In this document: in pieces, positions 33,639 to 42,630 of the stretch | Position numbering within the stretch: position 1 is the first letter of the stretch | How the letters are laid out: the number at the start of each line of letters is the position of its first letter | DNA from: Prevotellaceae bacterium UBA6398 | GTDB lineage: Bacteria > Bacteroidota > Bacteroidia > Bacteroidales > Bacteroidaceae | Assembly: GCA_002437495.1 (NCBI GenBank) | Contig: DJQA01000013.1 | Span: forward strand, 53,532 to 117,531 | Direction: 5' to 3' | DNA: 64,000 bases | Notes under the pieces: model-generated | Told to the model about the DNA's origin: nothing | Database searches by the model: none | What the model saw: the letters and a program-made list of their open reading frames with translations, nothing else | Made by a program: the position numbers and the translations under genes

Positions 33639-34823
33639 ATGAGAGATCCAAAGAAATCACTTCGCCTTAGCGCGATTGCCGCACTGCTTCTTTCGGCGGC
33701 GTTCCAGTTTACAGCCTGCTCTGACGACGACTCGGCACCGAAAATCAACATCACAGGCACAACGGTTGCAACACCGCAGAAAAACCCCGTATTGAAAGGC
33801 GTTTTCGTACTCAACGAGGGCGCGATGGGAACAAACAAGTCGTCGCTGGACTATTTCGACTACACCAACGGCAACTATTACCTCAACCTTTTCCCGACCA
33901 TAAACCCGGACGTAACGCTAGGACTGGGCGACACGGGAAACGACATTCAAGTTTACAAGGACAAAGTGTATGCCGTTATGAACGGCTCGAACCTTGTTGA
34001 GGTTATGAGTGCAAAAACGGGCAAGCACGTGGCTTCCGTTAACATCCCCGCATGCCGTTTCATAACTTTCAATGGCAACTATGCCTATGTGTCTTCGTAT
34101 GCCGACCCCACCGACAAGACATCGAAAACCACCAAAGGCTCGGTTTACAAAGTTAACCTCAATACATACTCAGTTGAAGGCACTGTAACCGTGGGCTATC
34201 AGCCCGAGGGCATCGCCTTTGCCAACGGGAAAGTGTTTGTTGCCAATTCGGGCGGCTATATGTCGCCAAATTACGAGCATTCAATCAACGTTATAAACCC
34301 GCAGACAATGCAGGTTGAAAAGACAATCGATGCCGGGCTTAACCTAGGCAAGGTAGCTCTTGGCAAGGACGACAACCTTTATGTAATCTCCACGGGAAAC
34401 TATAGCACGGTAAGTTCCAAGATATACGTTGTGAACACGGCAACTGCGGCATTGAGCGACTCAATCGACACGCGCGTTTCAGCCATTGCCGCCGCCGGCG
34501 ACAACCTGTATATAATAGGTGTTGAATACAAGGCACCCACATACGAGGCCACAAACTCGTATTCGCTCTACAACACCAAGACCAAGGAACTATCAACCGC
34601 AGGTTTCATAACCGACGGAACGGACAGCAGAATTGTAATGCCATACGCCGTTGCAGCGAGCCCCGACACAAAAGAAATATTCGTGGCTGACGCGAAAGAC
34701 TACAAGACACCCGGCATGCTCTATTGCTACAGCGCGGCCGGCAAGCTGCAATGGTCGGCAACCACGGGACTTATACCGGGGCACATGACTTTTACCACAA
34801 CCCGGCTCGAAGGCTTGAAGTAA
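33639..34823 (+). CDS. btuG: BtuG-like surface lipoprotein (YncE/DUF5074-type beta-propeller)
   Basis: A 394-residue protein with a lipoprotein signal ending FTACSDDD (acylated Cys about residue 27). Repeated propeller blades are visible, such as GKHVASVNIPACRFITFNGNYAYVSSY, GYQPEGIAFANGKVFVANSGG and LGKVALGKDDNLYVIST. In Bacteroides, BtuG is a surface propeller that binds cobalamin with high affinity and hands it to BtuB. The operon position under a cobalamin riboswitch supports the same role here. A strong terminator follows. Confidence 0.82.
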   Translation: MRDPKKSLRLSAIAALLLSAAFQFTACSDDDSAPKINITGTTVATPQKNPVLKGVFVLNEGAMGTNKSSLDYFDYTNGNYYLNLFPTINPDVTLGLGDTGNDIQVYKDKVYAVMNGSNLVEVMSAKTGKHVASVNIPACRFITFNGNYAYVSSYADPTDKTSKTTKGSVYKVNLNTYSVEGTVTVGYQPEGIAFANGKVFVANSGGYMSPNYEHSINVINPQTMQVEKTIDAGLNLGKVALGKDDNLYVISTGNYSTVSSKIYVVNTATAALSDSIDTRVSAIAAAGDNLYIIGVEYKAPTYEATNSYSLYNTKTKELSTAGFITDGTDSRIVMPYAVAASPDTKEIFVADAKDYKTPGMLYCYSAAGKLQWSATTGLIPGHMTFTTTRLEGLK

Positions 34824-34848
34824 GAAACACTACAAATAAAATACAGAG

Positions 34849-34878
34849 CGCGGTTTGCATCGCATGGTGCAGACCGCG
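34849..34878 (+). terminator. Terminator of the btuB-btuG operon
   Basis: CGCGGTTTGCA pairs with TGCAGACCGCG (one wobble) around an 8-nt loop, followed by seven T. Confidence 0.9.
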
Positions 34879-35028
34879 TTTTTTTATGTCGGCACGCGAT
34901 GACGGCAAAGCTCTATGCAGCGTAAATTCGGAATAAGTTACTTCTGAAATCCGAACATGATTATACATTCATACCGCGTGCGCTATTAATATGCGAGTAG
35001 AGGGTAACTAATGGTTAGTGTCGCCGTA

Positions 35029-35049
35029 GGGGTGTATGGCATACGCCCT
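35029..35049 (+). repeat. GGGGTGTATG palindrome, first of an inverted pair
   Basis: A variant of the recurrent palindrome with arms GGGGTGTATG and CATACGCCCT. It faces the copy at 35111-35131 about 60 nt away. The gap from 34879 to 35391 holds only this pair and element A6. Confidence 0.8.
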
Positions 35050-35110
35050 GAATTGCGACGGTTTGCATGTAAAGGCGGCGGTTTGCCGTGCGTTTTGGGC
35101 GATGGCGCAC

Positions 35111-35131
35111 AGGGCGTAAGGCATGCGCCCC
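35111..35131 (-). repeat. GGGGCGCATG palindrome, associated with A6
   Basis: On the minus strand it reads GGGGCGCATG then CCTTACGCCCT. It lies 43 nt beyond the last unit of A6 in the element's own direction. TTTTGCGCCATTTGCA precedes it, as at the other copies. Confidence 0.85.
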
Positions 35132-35174
35132 TGCAAATGGCGCAAAACCCAAACCGGCAACTCTTTTTCAAACA

Positions 35175-35258
35175 TCACGAAAACAACATAGGATGTAGGA
35201 AAAACTACGTCCGATGTAGAAAAAATTATATCAGACATAGAAAAAACTACATCAGACA
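35175..35258 (-). repeat. 21-nt-unit tetramer element, copy A6
   Basis: Four exact 21-nt units on the minus strand, with a T-tract half-unit beyond 35258. It lies in the convergent gap between btuG and the polysaccharide operon. Confidence 0.92.
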
Positions 35259-35391
35259 TAGTTTTTCTCATTCATAACCTTTCGAAAGGCAAAACGATAC
35301 AAAAGGAAGAATGTTGTGTCAAAACGTTGATAATAAGCGCATGGTGAAAAGCGTTCCAAACTGCGTTTCTGCCTTTAATGAAACAGAGTGT

Positions 35392-36099
35392 TTACAGCTT
35401 AATTCTCCGCAACAACCAATACACGAGATATAGGCGGTATTTAAGTTTGAACCATGCGCTTGTAGTCTTTTCCAGTCCGGCGGCTGACGTGTTGTTGCCA
35501 TAGCGGCGGTAGCGTATCAGCTTGTCATTTAGGAAAACTGTTTTGTAGAACACAAGTCCAACGAGACCGAGCCAGTTGTCGTGAGTGCAGCATTTGTGGT
35601 TGGGAGGGAAGGGGAGTGCCTTGCGCAGTACGTCTTTCCCGAATGCCATGCAGCAGCCAAGATAGCTGAAACGTATGAGGTTGTTCAGCAGTCCGGGTCT
35701 TGAACGCCTTTCGACACAGTATGATTGCGCTATAATCCTGTTTTCGGCATCAACCATCGTGGCATCGGAAATTACGAAGTCGCAGTTTTTCAAGTGCTCC
35801 ATACATACCTTCACCTTTTGCGGTTCCCAAATGTCGTCTTGGTCGGACAGGAAAATGTAGTCGCCATTTGCGTGTTTAAGTGCGTTCTCGAAATTCGGCG
35901 TGTAGCCATGCTGCCCATTGTTTGTGAAAACCCTGATTATCGGCGACTTCAGTTCGCGCACAATTTTCAAGGTGTTGTCGGTTGAGCCGTCGTCAGAGAT
36001 TATAATCTCGTCATCGGGGGATATCTGACATAATATGGAGCAAAGCTGTTCTCTTATGAAGCGTTCGCCGTTGTATGTGGCAATGCAAACCGAAATCAT
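35392..36099 (-). CDS. Glycosyltransferase family 2 protein
   Basis: A 235-residue GT-A transferase. It opens MISVCIATYNGERFIREQLCSIL. It carries IIISDDGSTDNT (nucleotide-sugar Asp) and FLSDQDDIWEPQKV (the DxD-type metal site), then HDNWLGLVGLVFYKTV. It is the last gene of the surface-polysaccharide operon and probably adds one sugar to the repeat unit. Donor and acceptor are unknown. Confidence 0.9.
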   Translation of the reverse strand: MISVCIATYNGERFIREQLCSILCQISPDDEIIISDDGSTDNTLKIVRELKSPIIRVFTNNGQHGYTPNFENALKHANGDYIFLSDQDDIWEPQKVKVCMEHLKNCDFVISDATMVDAENRIIAQSYCVERRSRPGLLNNLIRFSYLGCCMAFGKDVLRKALPFPPNHKCCTHDNWLGLVGLVFYKTVFLNDKLIRYRRYGNNTSAAGLEKTTSAWFKLKYRLYLVYWLLRRIKL

Positions 36100-36117
36100 A
36101 ATTTTGTGTTTTGGGTT

Positions 36118-36954
36118 TTACAGCCGGAAACCATCGCGGATTCCCTTTGTTATACATTTCAGCTTTTCCATTCTGTTACGCTCCACAATAATTATTCCTA
36201 TTGTGTCTTTAAGCAGGAAAAGGTCTTTTTTAAGAATCCACAGCGGAAGTTTCAGCAGGTATTTGCGGTTAAGATACACGGTGTTCCTTGCCCAAAAATA
36301 CCGTCGCTTTGGAGAATGGTTTGACGACAGGATGCCGAACTTTTTCATCGGACTTCCAAGGTGGTGGCTTATGAGCGGTTTGCTCACTTTAACTGCCTTG
36401 TATTTTCCACTTAGTTTAAGACGTATAACGAAATCGAAGTCAACGCAGTCGATGAAAAGTTTTTCGGTGTATAAGCCTATGGTATTAAAAATTTCCGCCT
36501 TGTGAAGCGTGCCTGAAGTTATGATGGTTGTGCTTTCTTCGGCTTCGGGGAGTTTGCGCGCGCTTTGCGAAAAATTAGTGCCTATAAGTCCTGCATCGGG
36601 AAATTGTTGCAAAACATCGGCGTAGGTTTCCAATATGTTGCTTTCGGGAAAAGAGTCATCATCGAGCGTCAGAATCCATTCCTTTCCTGCGTTAAGGGCT
36701 TTCTTTATGCCGATGTTCAGCGCGGCGGCAATTCCCGTGTTTTGGCCAAGGGCTGTTAGTTGTGCATTGTTCGAGCAGGCGGTTTCCTTTATGAAATCTA
36801 TGTTCTCCGAGCCGTTGTCAACCACAATCACGAGGTCTGCCACGCTGTGAGCTTGCAGAAGGTTAGCGGCGAAATCCTTGTCGGGATTGTATGTAACAAT
36901 AACAATGGCGGTATTGCCTTTTTGTGGCATTGCGTTTTCCTTTTCCTTATACAT
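36118..36954 (-). CDS. Glycosyltransferase family 2 protein (rhamnosyltransferase-like)
   Basis: A 278-residue GT-A transferase. AIVIVTYNPDKDF is the first strand, DLVIVVDNGSEN the nucleotide site, ILTLDDDSFPESN the metal-binding DDD, and IDCVDFDFVIRLKLSGKY the acceptor-side block. This layout resembles family members called rhamnosyltransferases in O-antigen clusters, but the sugar is not certain. It overlaps the EpsG-like gene by 8 nt. Confidence 0.85.
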   Translation of the reverse strand: MYKEKENAMPQKGNTAIVIVTYNPDKDFAANLLQAHSVADLVIVVDNGSENIDFIKETACSNNAQLTALGQNTGIAAALNIGIKKALNAGKEWILTLDDDSFPESNILETYADVLQQFPDAGLIGTNFSQSARKLPEAEESTTIITSGTLHKAEIFNTIGLYTEKLFIDCVDFDFVIRLKLSGKYKAVKVSKPLISHHLGSPMKKFGILSSNHSPKRRYFWARNTVYLNRKYLLKLPLWILKKDLFLLKDTIGIIIVERNRMEKLKCITKGIRDGFRL

Positions 36955-37996
36955 TCTCCAAAAGTTTCATGTAAAAAACGTTTATGGCAAACAGGCTAAT
37001 CCCCACCACGGCTACTATTGACGCAGCCACTGCGCGTTGCCTTACGGTATAGAACAGACAGGAATATATTATTATGTCAACAATTCCGTAGAGTTCGCTT
37101 ATGCGGAACGACAGCACCGGCAGCGGGGCGAAGAGCAGGAAAACAAACACCGAGCAGGCCATGATTTTTAGCAGAATGGGCAGGTATTTGTTTGACTGCC
37201 TTATGGTGTCGTACATCAGCAGCGTGAAAAGGAATATTGCAATCTTTACGAGAAACACCATGCCGAACACGTTGATTTCAGAACCTGTGCCTTTCTCTGC
37301 GAGCGTTTGGTATATTTCAATCTTCTTGCCCACAAAGGGAATGTAGGTAAGTATGTTTATATGTGTGAAATATATCAAGTAGCCTATCGGCACGAGCGAA
37401 GCCAAAAGGTATTTGCCTTTGCGTGTAAGGTCTTTGTTGTTGAGCCACAGCATGGGAAAGAACAGCAACGATGAAATGTGGAAGCAAGTTGACACAGCCC
37501 ACAGCAGGGAGCATTTCAGCTTTTCGCCGTTTGCGAGCATAGGCACGGTTAGCAGGAATATCCCGGATGCAATGCCTGCCCTTATCTGAGTCAGGTCGTG
37601 ATAGATGTAGTAGTTGCCCAGGTATATTACAAGCGGAAGAAAATAAAACAGTGAAAGCCTTTTTATGGCGTACAATTTAATGGTTATTCCTGCAAGGGCG
37701 TACAGCACGAGTACCCACCTCACGCTTCCGCCGAGCCACTGCACAAACCGGCAGATATAGCGGTAGGTGAACTCTATCATGAGAACGTATCTCGGCTTGT
37801 CGTAGTAGGAAAACACGTCCTCGTATACCGTGGAATCGTGGTCGAAACCTATTGGGCGGAAACCTGCATAGGCAATCAGAATGCAGCCCAAAGCAATGTA
37901 AACGCTTTTCCAATCGCACTTGAAACTGTAGCCCAGACATTCAACGAACGAGAGGGCGATGCATACCACGAGAACCAGACCGAGAAGCTGTATCAT
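36947..37996 (-). CDS. EpsG-family membrane protein (candidate polysaccharide polymerase)
   Basis: A 349-residue protein with about ten hydrophobic segments and a charged central loop. The pattern IGFDHDSTVYEDVFSYYDKPRYVLMIEFTYRYI early, and DLTQIRAGIASGIFLLTVPML in the middle, is characteristic of the EpsG family. In a Wzx/Wzy-type cluster such a protein is the best candidate for the Wzy polymerase. No other polymerase is present in the operon. Confidence 0.78.
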   Translation of the reverse strand: MIQLLGLVLVVCIALSFVECLGYSFKCDWKSVYIALGCILIAYAGFRPIGFDHDSTVYEDVFSYYDKPRYVLMIEFTYRYICRFVQWLGGSVRWVLVLYALAGITIKLYAIKRLSLFYFLPLVIYLGNYYIYHDLTQIRAGIASGIFLLTVPMLANGEKLKCSLLWAVSTCFHISSLLFFPMLWLNNKDLTRKGKYLLASLVPIGYLIYFTHINILTYIPFVGKKIEIYQTLAEKGTGSEINVFGMVFLVKIAIFLFTLLMYDTIRQSNKYLPILLKIMACSVFVFLLFAPLPVLSFRISELYGIVDIIIYSCLFYTVRQRAVAASIVAVVGISLFAINVFYMKLLENV

Positions 37997-38004
37997 ATAT
38001 GGTG

Positions 38005-39342
38005 TCAGATTTTCATGTCTTCCCTGTTAAGGAGTTGCCGGGTGTTTTCTATCATCTTTGCAAAAGTTTCGAGCGAGTTGTGCTCCATCGCCATTTTGTG
38101 TGTGCTGTTGCAAAGGCTGTCGTATTCTTCAGCCGGCATGTTGTATATTGAGTATATGGCATCGCCAAAGGCCTTATAGTCTTTAATTGTGACTTTATAG
38201 CCCGACACGCCGTTTTCGATCACGTCTATTGCCGTGCCTATTTCGAAGCACACCACCGGGGTGGCGCACATTATGGACTGGTTTACCATTGACGGACCGG
38301 CATCGTCAATCGATGGGCTAAGGAAAATGTTGCTCGCGTTGTATGCTTTTATGAGATTTTGTTTTGATAGCTGCCCGGTGTAAATTGTATCGATGTTGAA
38401 GCCGTTCTCGTTTTTGTCTTCGGCATTTCCCGCCAGCACAATTATGCATTTGCCCTTTTGCTCTTCGTTGAGTTTTGCGGCAAAATGGTTTACGGCTTTT
38501 ATGAGGTAGGCAAAGCCTTTTCCCTTTGCTGCGGGGTCGGCGTGGCGGGCAAACAGCACAAAAGTCTTGCTGCCGCTTATCCCTAGGTCTTTGCGGCATT
38601 GCGCCTTGGGCATTCTTTTGAAAAGATTCTCGTCAACCGCTGCAGATGTTGAGATAACCCTGCGCCTGTCGAAAAGCCCGGTAGGTAGCGCAAAGCGCTG
38701 CATCCATGTGTTAAGTCCTATGGCATAGTTCATCGAGGCGTACATTTGCTTTTTCGTGCGGAAGTTTTTGGCAGTTTGGTCATTTGGGTCGTTGCTCGCC
38801 AGTGCAGGGCAGCAGCCGCAGCCTTTGAGAAAATTTCTGCATTCCATGAAATAGAAACATCCGCCGGTGAATGTGAACATGTCAACACTCCTTATTATTA
38901 TGGGGCATTTCAACTTGTCGTATATGGCTTTCAGCGTAACGGTTGTGAGCATGTGCTGCCAAAATAGCGTAACCACGGCATCGTAGGGCTTGTTTATTTT
39001 GGCCAGCAGGTCGTTTATGTTTATGGGCGAAACGTCCTCGTGTAGGTTCGTAATTATTATTTCGCTGTTTTTGCCGGGATAGATTTTGTCCTTGTGCAGC
39101 ATGAAACGCATGAACCTGAATTTTTGCATAAAGGAATGGTTGCGGCAGAATCTTCTTATTTTGTCCGAAATTCTTTCAGAATATACGTTATATTCGTTTT
39201 CCTTTTGTCCGGGGAAGTCGTAGCGTGTCAAAAAGTCTACTTTGTGCCCGTGTCGTGTGAGTGCACACATAAAGTCGCGTGCCAACCCGGCCGAATGGTC
39301 GGGTGGAAAGCTCGAAATAAACAGTATGTTCAGCTTTTTCAT
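38005..39342 (-). CDS. Glycosyltransferase family 4 protein
   Basis: A 445-residue GT-B transferase. The N-terminal domain has FPPDHSAGLARDFMCALTRHGHKVDFLT and a cysteine-rich block (CRNFLKGCGCCPAL). The C-terminal domain shows FARHADPAAKGKGFAYLIKAV and IFLSPSIDDAGPSMVNQSIMCATPVVCFEIG, the nucleotide-sugar site of GT4. It overlaps the aminotransferase gene by 4 nt. Confidence 0.88.
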   Translation of the reverse strand: MKKLNILFISSFPPDHSAGLARDFMCALTRHGHKVDFLTRYDFPGQKENEYNVYSERISDKIRRFCRNHSFMQKFRFMRFMLHKDKIYPGKNSEIIITNLHEDVSPININDLLAKINKPYDAVVTLFWQHMLTTVTLKAIYDKLKCPIIIRSVDMFTFTGGCFYFMECRNFLKGCGCCPALASNDPNDQTAKNFRTKKQMYASMNYAIGLNTWMQRFALPTGLFDRRRVISTSAAVDENLFKRMPKAQCRKDLGISGSKTFVLFARHADPAAKGKGFAYLIKAVNHFAAKLNEEQKGKCIIVLAGNAEDKNENGFNIDTIYTGQLSKQNLIKAYNASNIFLSPSIDDAGPSMVNQSIMCATPVVCFEIGTAIDVIENGVSGYKVTIKDYKAFGDAIYSIYNMPAEEYDSLCNSTHKMAMEHNSLETFAKMIENTRQLLNREDMKI

Positions 39343-40478
39343 TGCTTGGCGGAATAAAATTCCTTGATTTTGTCAGTTATGTATTTTACTTCGTCTTCTT
39401 TCAGCTCATAATACATAGGCATTCTCACCAGGCAGTCGGCAAAGCGGTCGCAGTTGGGCAGCTCGGGGCGTTCGGTGTAGTGTGTGGTGTAATATTCGCT
39501 TCTGTGAAGTGCAAGATAGTGGAAACACGCCTGTATGCAATTGTCTTTAAGAAAATTTATAAGTGCACTGCGTTCGTTGATGCTGCGGCACACAATATAG
39601 AACATGTGGGCGTTGTTTGTTGCGTATTCGGGAATGTCGGGCAGAGTGAAATATCCTTTTATGGCAAGCGGCGTGAGTTCTTCGTAGTATATGTTCCACA
39701 ACATTTTCCTGCGGTTTTGTATTGTGTCGAGTTCTTCGAGCTGCGCCAAAAGGAATGCGGCGTTAACTTCGGAGGGGAGGAATGACGAGCCTGTGTCAAC
39801 CCAGCCGTATTTGTTAACCATGCCCCTAAAGAATTCGGCGCGGTTTGTGCCTTTTTCCCATATAATCTCCGCCCTTCTCGCATATTGTATGTCGTTTACG
39901 GTAAGTAGTCCGCCTTCGCCCCCTGATGTTACGTTCTTGGTCTCATGAAAGCTTATGCATCCCAGGTCTCCTATGCTTCCCAGCGGGCGTCCTTTGTAGA
40001 AAGAATCAAGCCCTTGCGCGTTGTCCTCAACAACCAGAACTCCGTGGCGGTGGGCTATATCCATAATCTTGTCCATGTCGCAGGCTATGCCGGCGTAGTG
40101 AACAACAACAATAGCTTTGGTCTTTGGGGTTATGAGCTTCTCCAACTTGTTTGGGTCGATGTTGGGATTGTCGGCGCAACTGTCGGCAAAGACAATCTTT
40201 GCTCGCTCCCTTACAAAGGCGAGGGCGGAAGACACGAAAGTGTAGGATGGTACTATAACTTCATCGCCGGGGTTTATGTTGCACAATATAGCCGACATTT
40301 CCAGGGCATCGGAGCCGGAGGTGGTGAGAATTGCTTTTTTGTAACCATAGCGTTGCTCGAAAAACGACTGACACTTTTTTGTGAATTCGCCGTTTCCCGA
40401 CAGCTTGCAGTTGAACACCGCTTGATACATATAGTGCGCCTCTTTTCCCGTAAGGTGGGGCTTGTTGAAGTTTATCAT
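39339..40478 (-). CDS. wecE: WecE-type sugar aminotransferase (DegT/DnrJ family)
   Basis: A 379-residue PLP enzyme close to dTDP-4-amino-4,6-dideoxygalactose transaminase. It has AILTTSGSDALEMSA, PGDEVIVPSYTFVSSA and VVEDNAQGLDSFYKGRPLGSIGDLGCISFHETKNVTSGGEGG, with the PLP Lys in HETKN. It makes a 4-amino-4,6-dideoxy sugar nucleotide. The start is placed at 40478, overlapping the epimerase stop by 4 nt. Confidence 0.9.
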   Translation of the reverse strand: MINFNKPHLTGKEAHYMYQAVFNCKLSGNGEFTKKCQSFFEQRYGYKKAILTTSGSDALEMSAILCNINPGDEVIVPSYTFVSSALAFVRERAKIVFADSCADNPNIDPNKLEKLITPKTKAIVVVHYAGIACDMDKIMDIAHRHGVLVVEDNAQGLDSFYKGRPLGSIGDLGCISFHETKNVTSGGEGGLLTVNDIQYARRAEIIWEKGTNRAEFFRGMVNKYGWVDTGSSFLPSEVNAAFLLAQLEELDTIQNRRKMLWNIYYEELTPLAIKGYFTLPDIPEYATNNAHMFYIVCRSINERSALINFLKDNCIQACFHYLALHRSEYYTTHYTERPELPNCDRFADCLVRMPMYYELKEDEVKYITDKIKEFYSAKQ

Positions 40479-41506
40479 TTCTCTTTGTTTAAATTTTTGT
40501 CCCTGCCCCAAAGTTTTTCAAACCTTTGCAGTTCCATTTCCTTTTTGAAATCTCTAAGGTAGTCAATATAGCTATATTTCATTTTGTACCCGAGATATTT
40601 TTCTGTTTTTGATATATCAAACACATATTCCGTAGCATCGGGCTTGCTTGGGTCGTAGAGTATTTCCGGCTTGTCCATGCCCTTTGGCGTGAATACTTCC
40701 ACAATGCCCTTTATTTGGTCTTCAAGTGTGGTGCCTATGCCTGTACCCACATTGTACATTCCGCAAGGAGCTTCTTCTGCGGATATACTTTTTTCTATTA
40801 TTTGGCAGCAGTCCTTTACATATATAACGTCGTGCACCCTGCTTGGATTGCCCCACACGGTGATTGCTTCTCCATTGATTGCCTTTTGTATCATCAGACG
40901 GTAGCCCTGCCACTTCTCCACGCCGTCAACATAATACATTGGATTGGGATGGTACAGGTAAATATTTGGGAACCTAAGCAGATAGTATTTTATGCCGTAT
41001 TTTGCGTTGTAGTGGTGTATAAAATCAGTGGCGCAATTTTTTGAAATGGCGTAAACCGAGTGGTCGTTGTTTATGGGGAAAGCCGACCGGGCATCAGAAG
41101 GAATGGGGTTCTTGCTGCCGCAAAGGTAGCTTACATCGGATATTGACTGGGAATAGACAATCCTGTCGGCTTTTGCCTTTATGCAATATTCAAGCACGTT
41201 GAGGCTTCCGGTTATATTGGTGTCTATGTAGCTTTGTGGATTGTACCCTTTCATCCTTGCGGGGAGCATTCCGGCCAGGTGCACAACGGCGAATACGTTT
41301 TTGCAGGGGAGTTTGTCGAATTCCTCTTTATTGGTTATGTCAACCGAATGATAATCTATTCCGTATTCGGCAAAGAAGCCGTTGTCGCTTTTTCTGTGTC
41401 CTGTGGCAACAACATCGTATCCCATATTTTTAAGGTAGAGTGTGGCATATGCCCCCACGGTGCCTGTGGCCCCGAAAATAACAATTCTCTTGTTTGCGGT
41501 TTTCAT
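40475..41506 (-). CDS. NAD(P)-dependent sugar epimerase/dehydratase
   Basis: A 343-residue extended short-chain dehydrogenase. The Rossmann motif is IFGATGTVGAYATLYL and the catalytic pair is in SVYAISKNCATDF (YxxxK). VVHLAGMLPARM and YNVGTGIGTTLEDQI are typical of sugar nucleotide epimerases and dehydratases. The exact sugar is unknown. It may modify the same sugar as the neighbouring aminotransferase. Confidence 0.87.
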   Translation of the reverse strand: MKTANKRIVIFGATGTVGAYATLYLKNMGYDVVATGHRKSDNGFFAEYGIDYHSVDITNKEEFDKLPCKNVFAVVHLAGMLPARMKGYNPQSYIDTNITGSLNVLEYCIKAKADRIVYSQSISDVSYLCGSKNPIPSDARSAFPINNDHSVYAISKNCATDFIHHYNAKYGIKYYLLRFPNIYLYHPNPMYYVDGVEKWQGYRLMIQKAINGEAITVWGNPSRVHDVIYVKDCCQIIEKSISAEEAPCGMYNVGTGIGTTLEDQIKGIVEVFTPKGMDKPEILYDPSKPDATEYVFDISKTEKYLGYKMKYSYIDYLRDFKKEMELQRFEKLWGRDKNLNKEK

Positions 41507-42630
41507 TTCAGTTCAAGTCTCCCTTCGTGTGATTGGTATATAAGGTATCCGCTTCTGTCTCCGCTGCATTCAATGTTGCGCAGTTCGGGGTCGGTAATTT
41601 CCGCCCTTACTATTTGCGGATATTCCTTTTTGTTTATAATGTATTTTTTCAACCATTCGGTTTCCTTGCAAAGAAAATATGCGCCGGAATAATTGTGCCT
41701 GCTTATTACAGGTTCGGAGAACGTTCCCAACGCCACTTCAATCACCCCTTTCAGGAAATCGTATCCTGTGGAAAGCCTTACGAGGTCGGAACCAATGAAA
41801 TCGCCGCCCATTCTTGCTCCTATTTCGATAATCCTTATGTCTCCGTCTTCGGTTATTTTAAGTTCGGAGTGGGATGCGCCGTATTCTATGTGCAGGGCAT
41901 CGAGGGCTTTCAGTACAATGGCTTTCACGTAGTCCTGTGTTTTTTGCGGCAGATTTGAGGGCTGGTGGTGTGCAAGCTCAACAAAGAACGGTTCGCCGGT
42001 AGTAACCTTGTCGGTTATTTGCAGTATGTGGTGCTTCCCCTTGTATGATATTGCCTCGACGCTTATCTCCATTCCGCTTACGTATTCCTCAACAATGGCT
42101 TCGTGGGTGAAGGATTCTTTTTGCGCCCGAGCCACGGCGGCGGGGAAGTCGGCGGGGCAGCAAACTTTTTCCACGCCGCGGCTTCCCGATCTGTCAGTGG
42201 GTTTTACTATGATGGGAAACTTCAAACCGGCAATCAGCTCTGTGCTACTTTCTCCAGCAATCTTCACATATTTGGGCGAGGGCACTTTATGGGCTGTGAA
42301 AGACCGGCGCATAAGATATTTGTTTGTGGTTGTTTGCGAGTATTCGTAGCTGTTGGATATGAGCCCCATTTTCCATGCAACATAGTTTACGGTCTGCACG
42401 GCGGTGTCTGACGCAATTGTCGTTATGCCGTCAATTTTCGCTGCCATGCATTCCCGCAGTATGCTTTCCTTTTCTATGATCGATATTGGAAAGAAATGGT
42501 CGGCCACATCTGCACACACAGCTCCGTCTTTCCACGAAAAGCAGTAAACTTCCAATCCCATTTGCTGTGCTTTTTCAACAGCGGGCAGTTGCAGGTAGCT
42601 GCCTCCTATTATGGCTATCTTCTTTTTCAT
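41503..42630 (-). CDS. ATP-grasp ligase
   Basis: A 375-residue ligase with the CarB-like ATP-grasp fold. It has IAIIGGSYLQLPAVEKAQQMG at the N-terminus. LKFPIIVKPTDRSGSRGVEKV is the ATP-binding Lys/glycine loop, and HEAIVEEYVSGMEISVEAI and IEIGARMGGDFIGSDLV are the metal-binding Glu/Asn region. ATP-grasp enzymes join a carboxylate to an amine. Within this cluster the amine could be the 4-amino sugar made by the WecE-type enzyme, which is inference. Confidence 0.85.
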   Translation of the reverse strand: MKKKIAIIGGSYLQLPAVEKAQQMGLEVYCFSWKDGAVCADVADHFFPISIIEKESILRECMAAKIDGITTIASDTAVQTVNYVAWKMGLISNSYEYSQTTTNKYLMRRSFTAHKVPSPKYVKIAGESSTELIAGLKFPIIVKPTDRSGSRGVEKVCCPADFPAAVARAQKESFTHEAIVEEYVSGMEISVEAISYKGKHHILQITDKVTTGEPFFVELAHHQPSNLPQKTQDYVKAIVLKALDALHIEYGASHSELKITEDGDIRIIEIGARMGGDFIGSDLVRLSTGYDFLKGVIEVALGTFSEPVISRHNYSGAYFLCKETEWLKKYIINKKEYPQIVRAEITDPELRNIECSGDRSGYLIYQSHEGRLELK

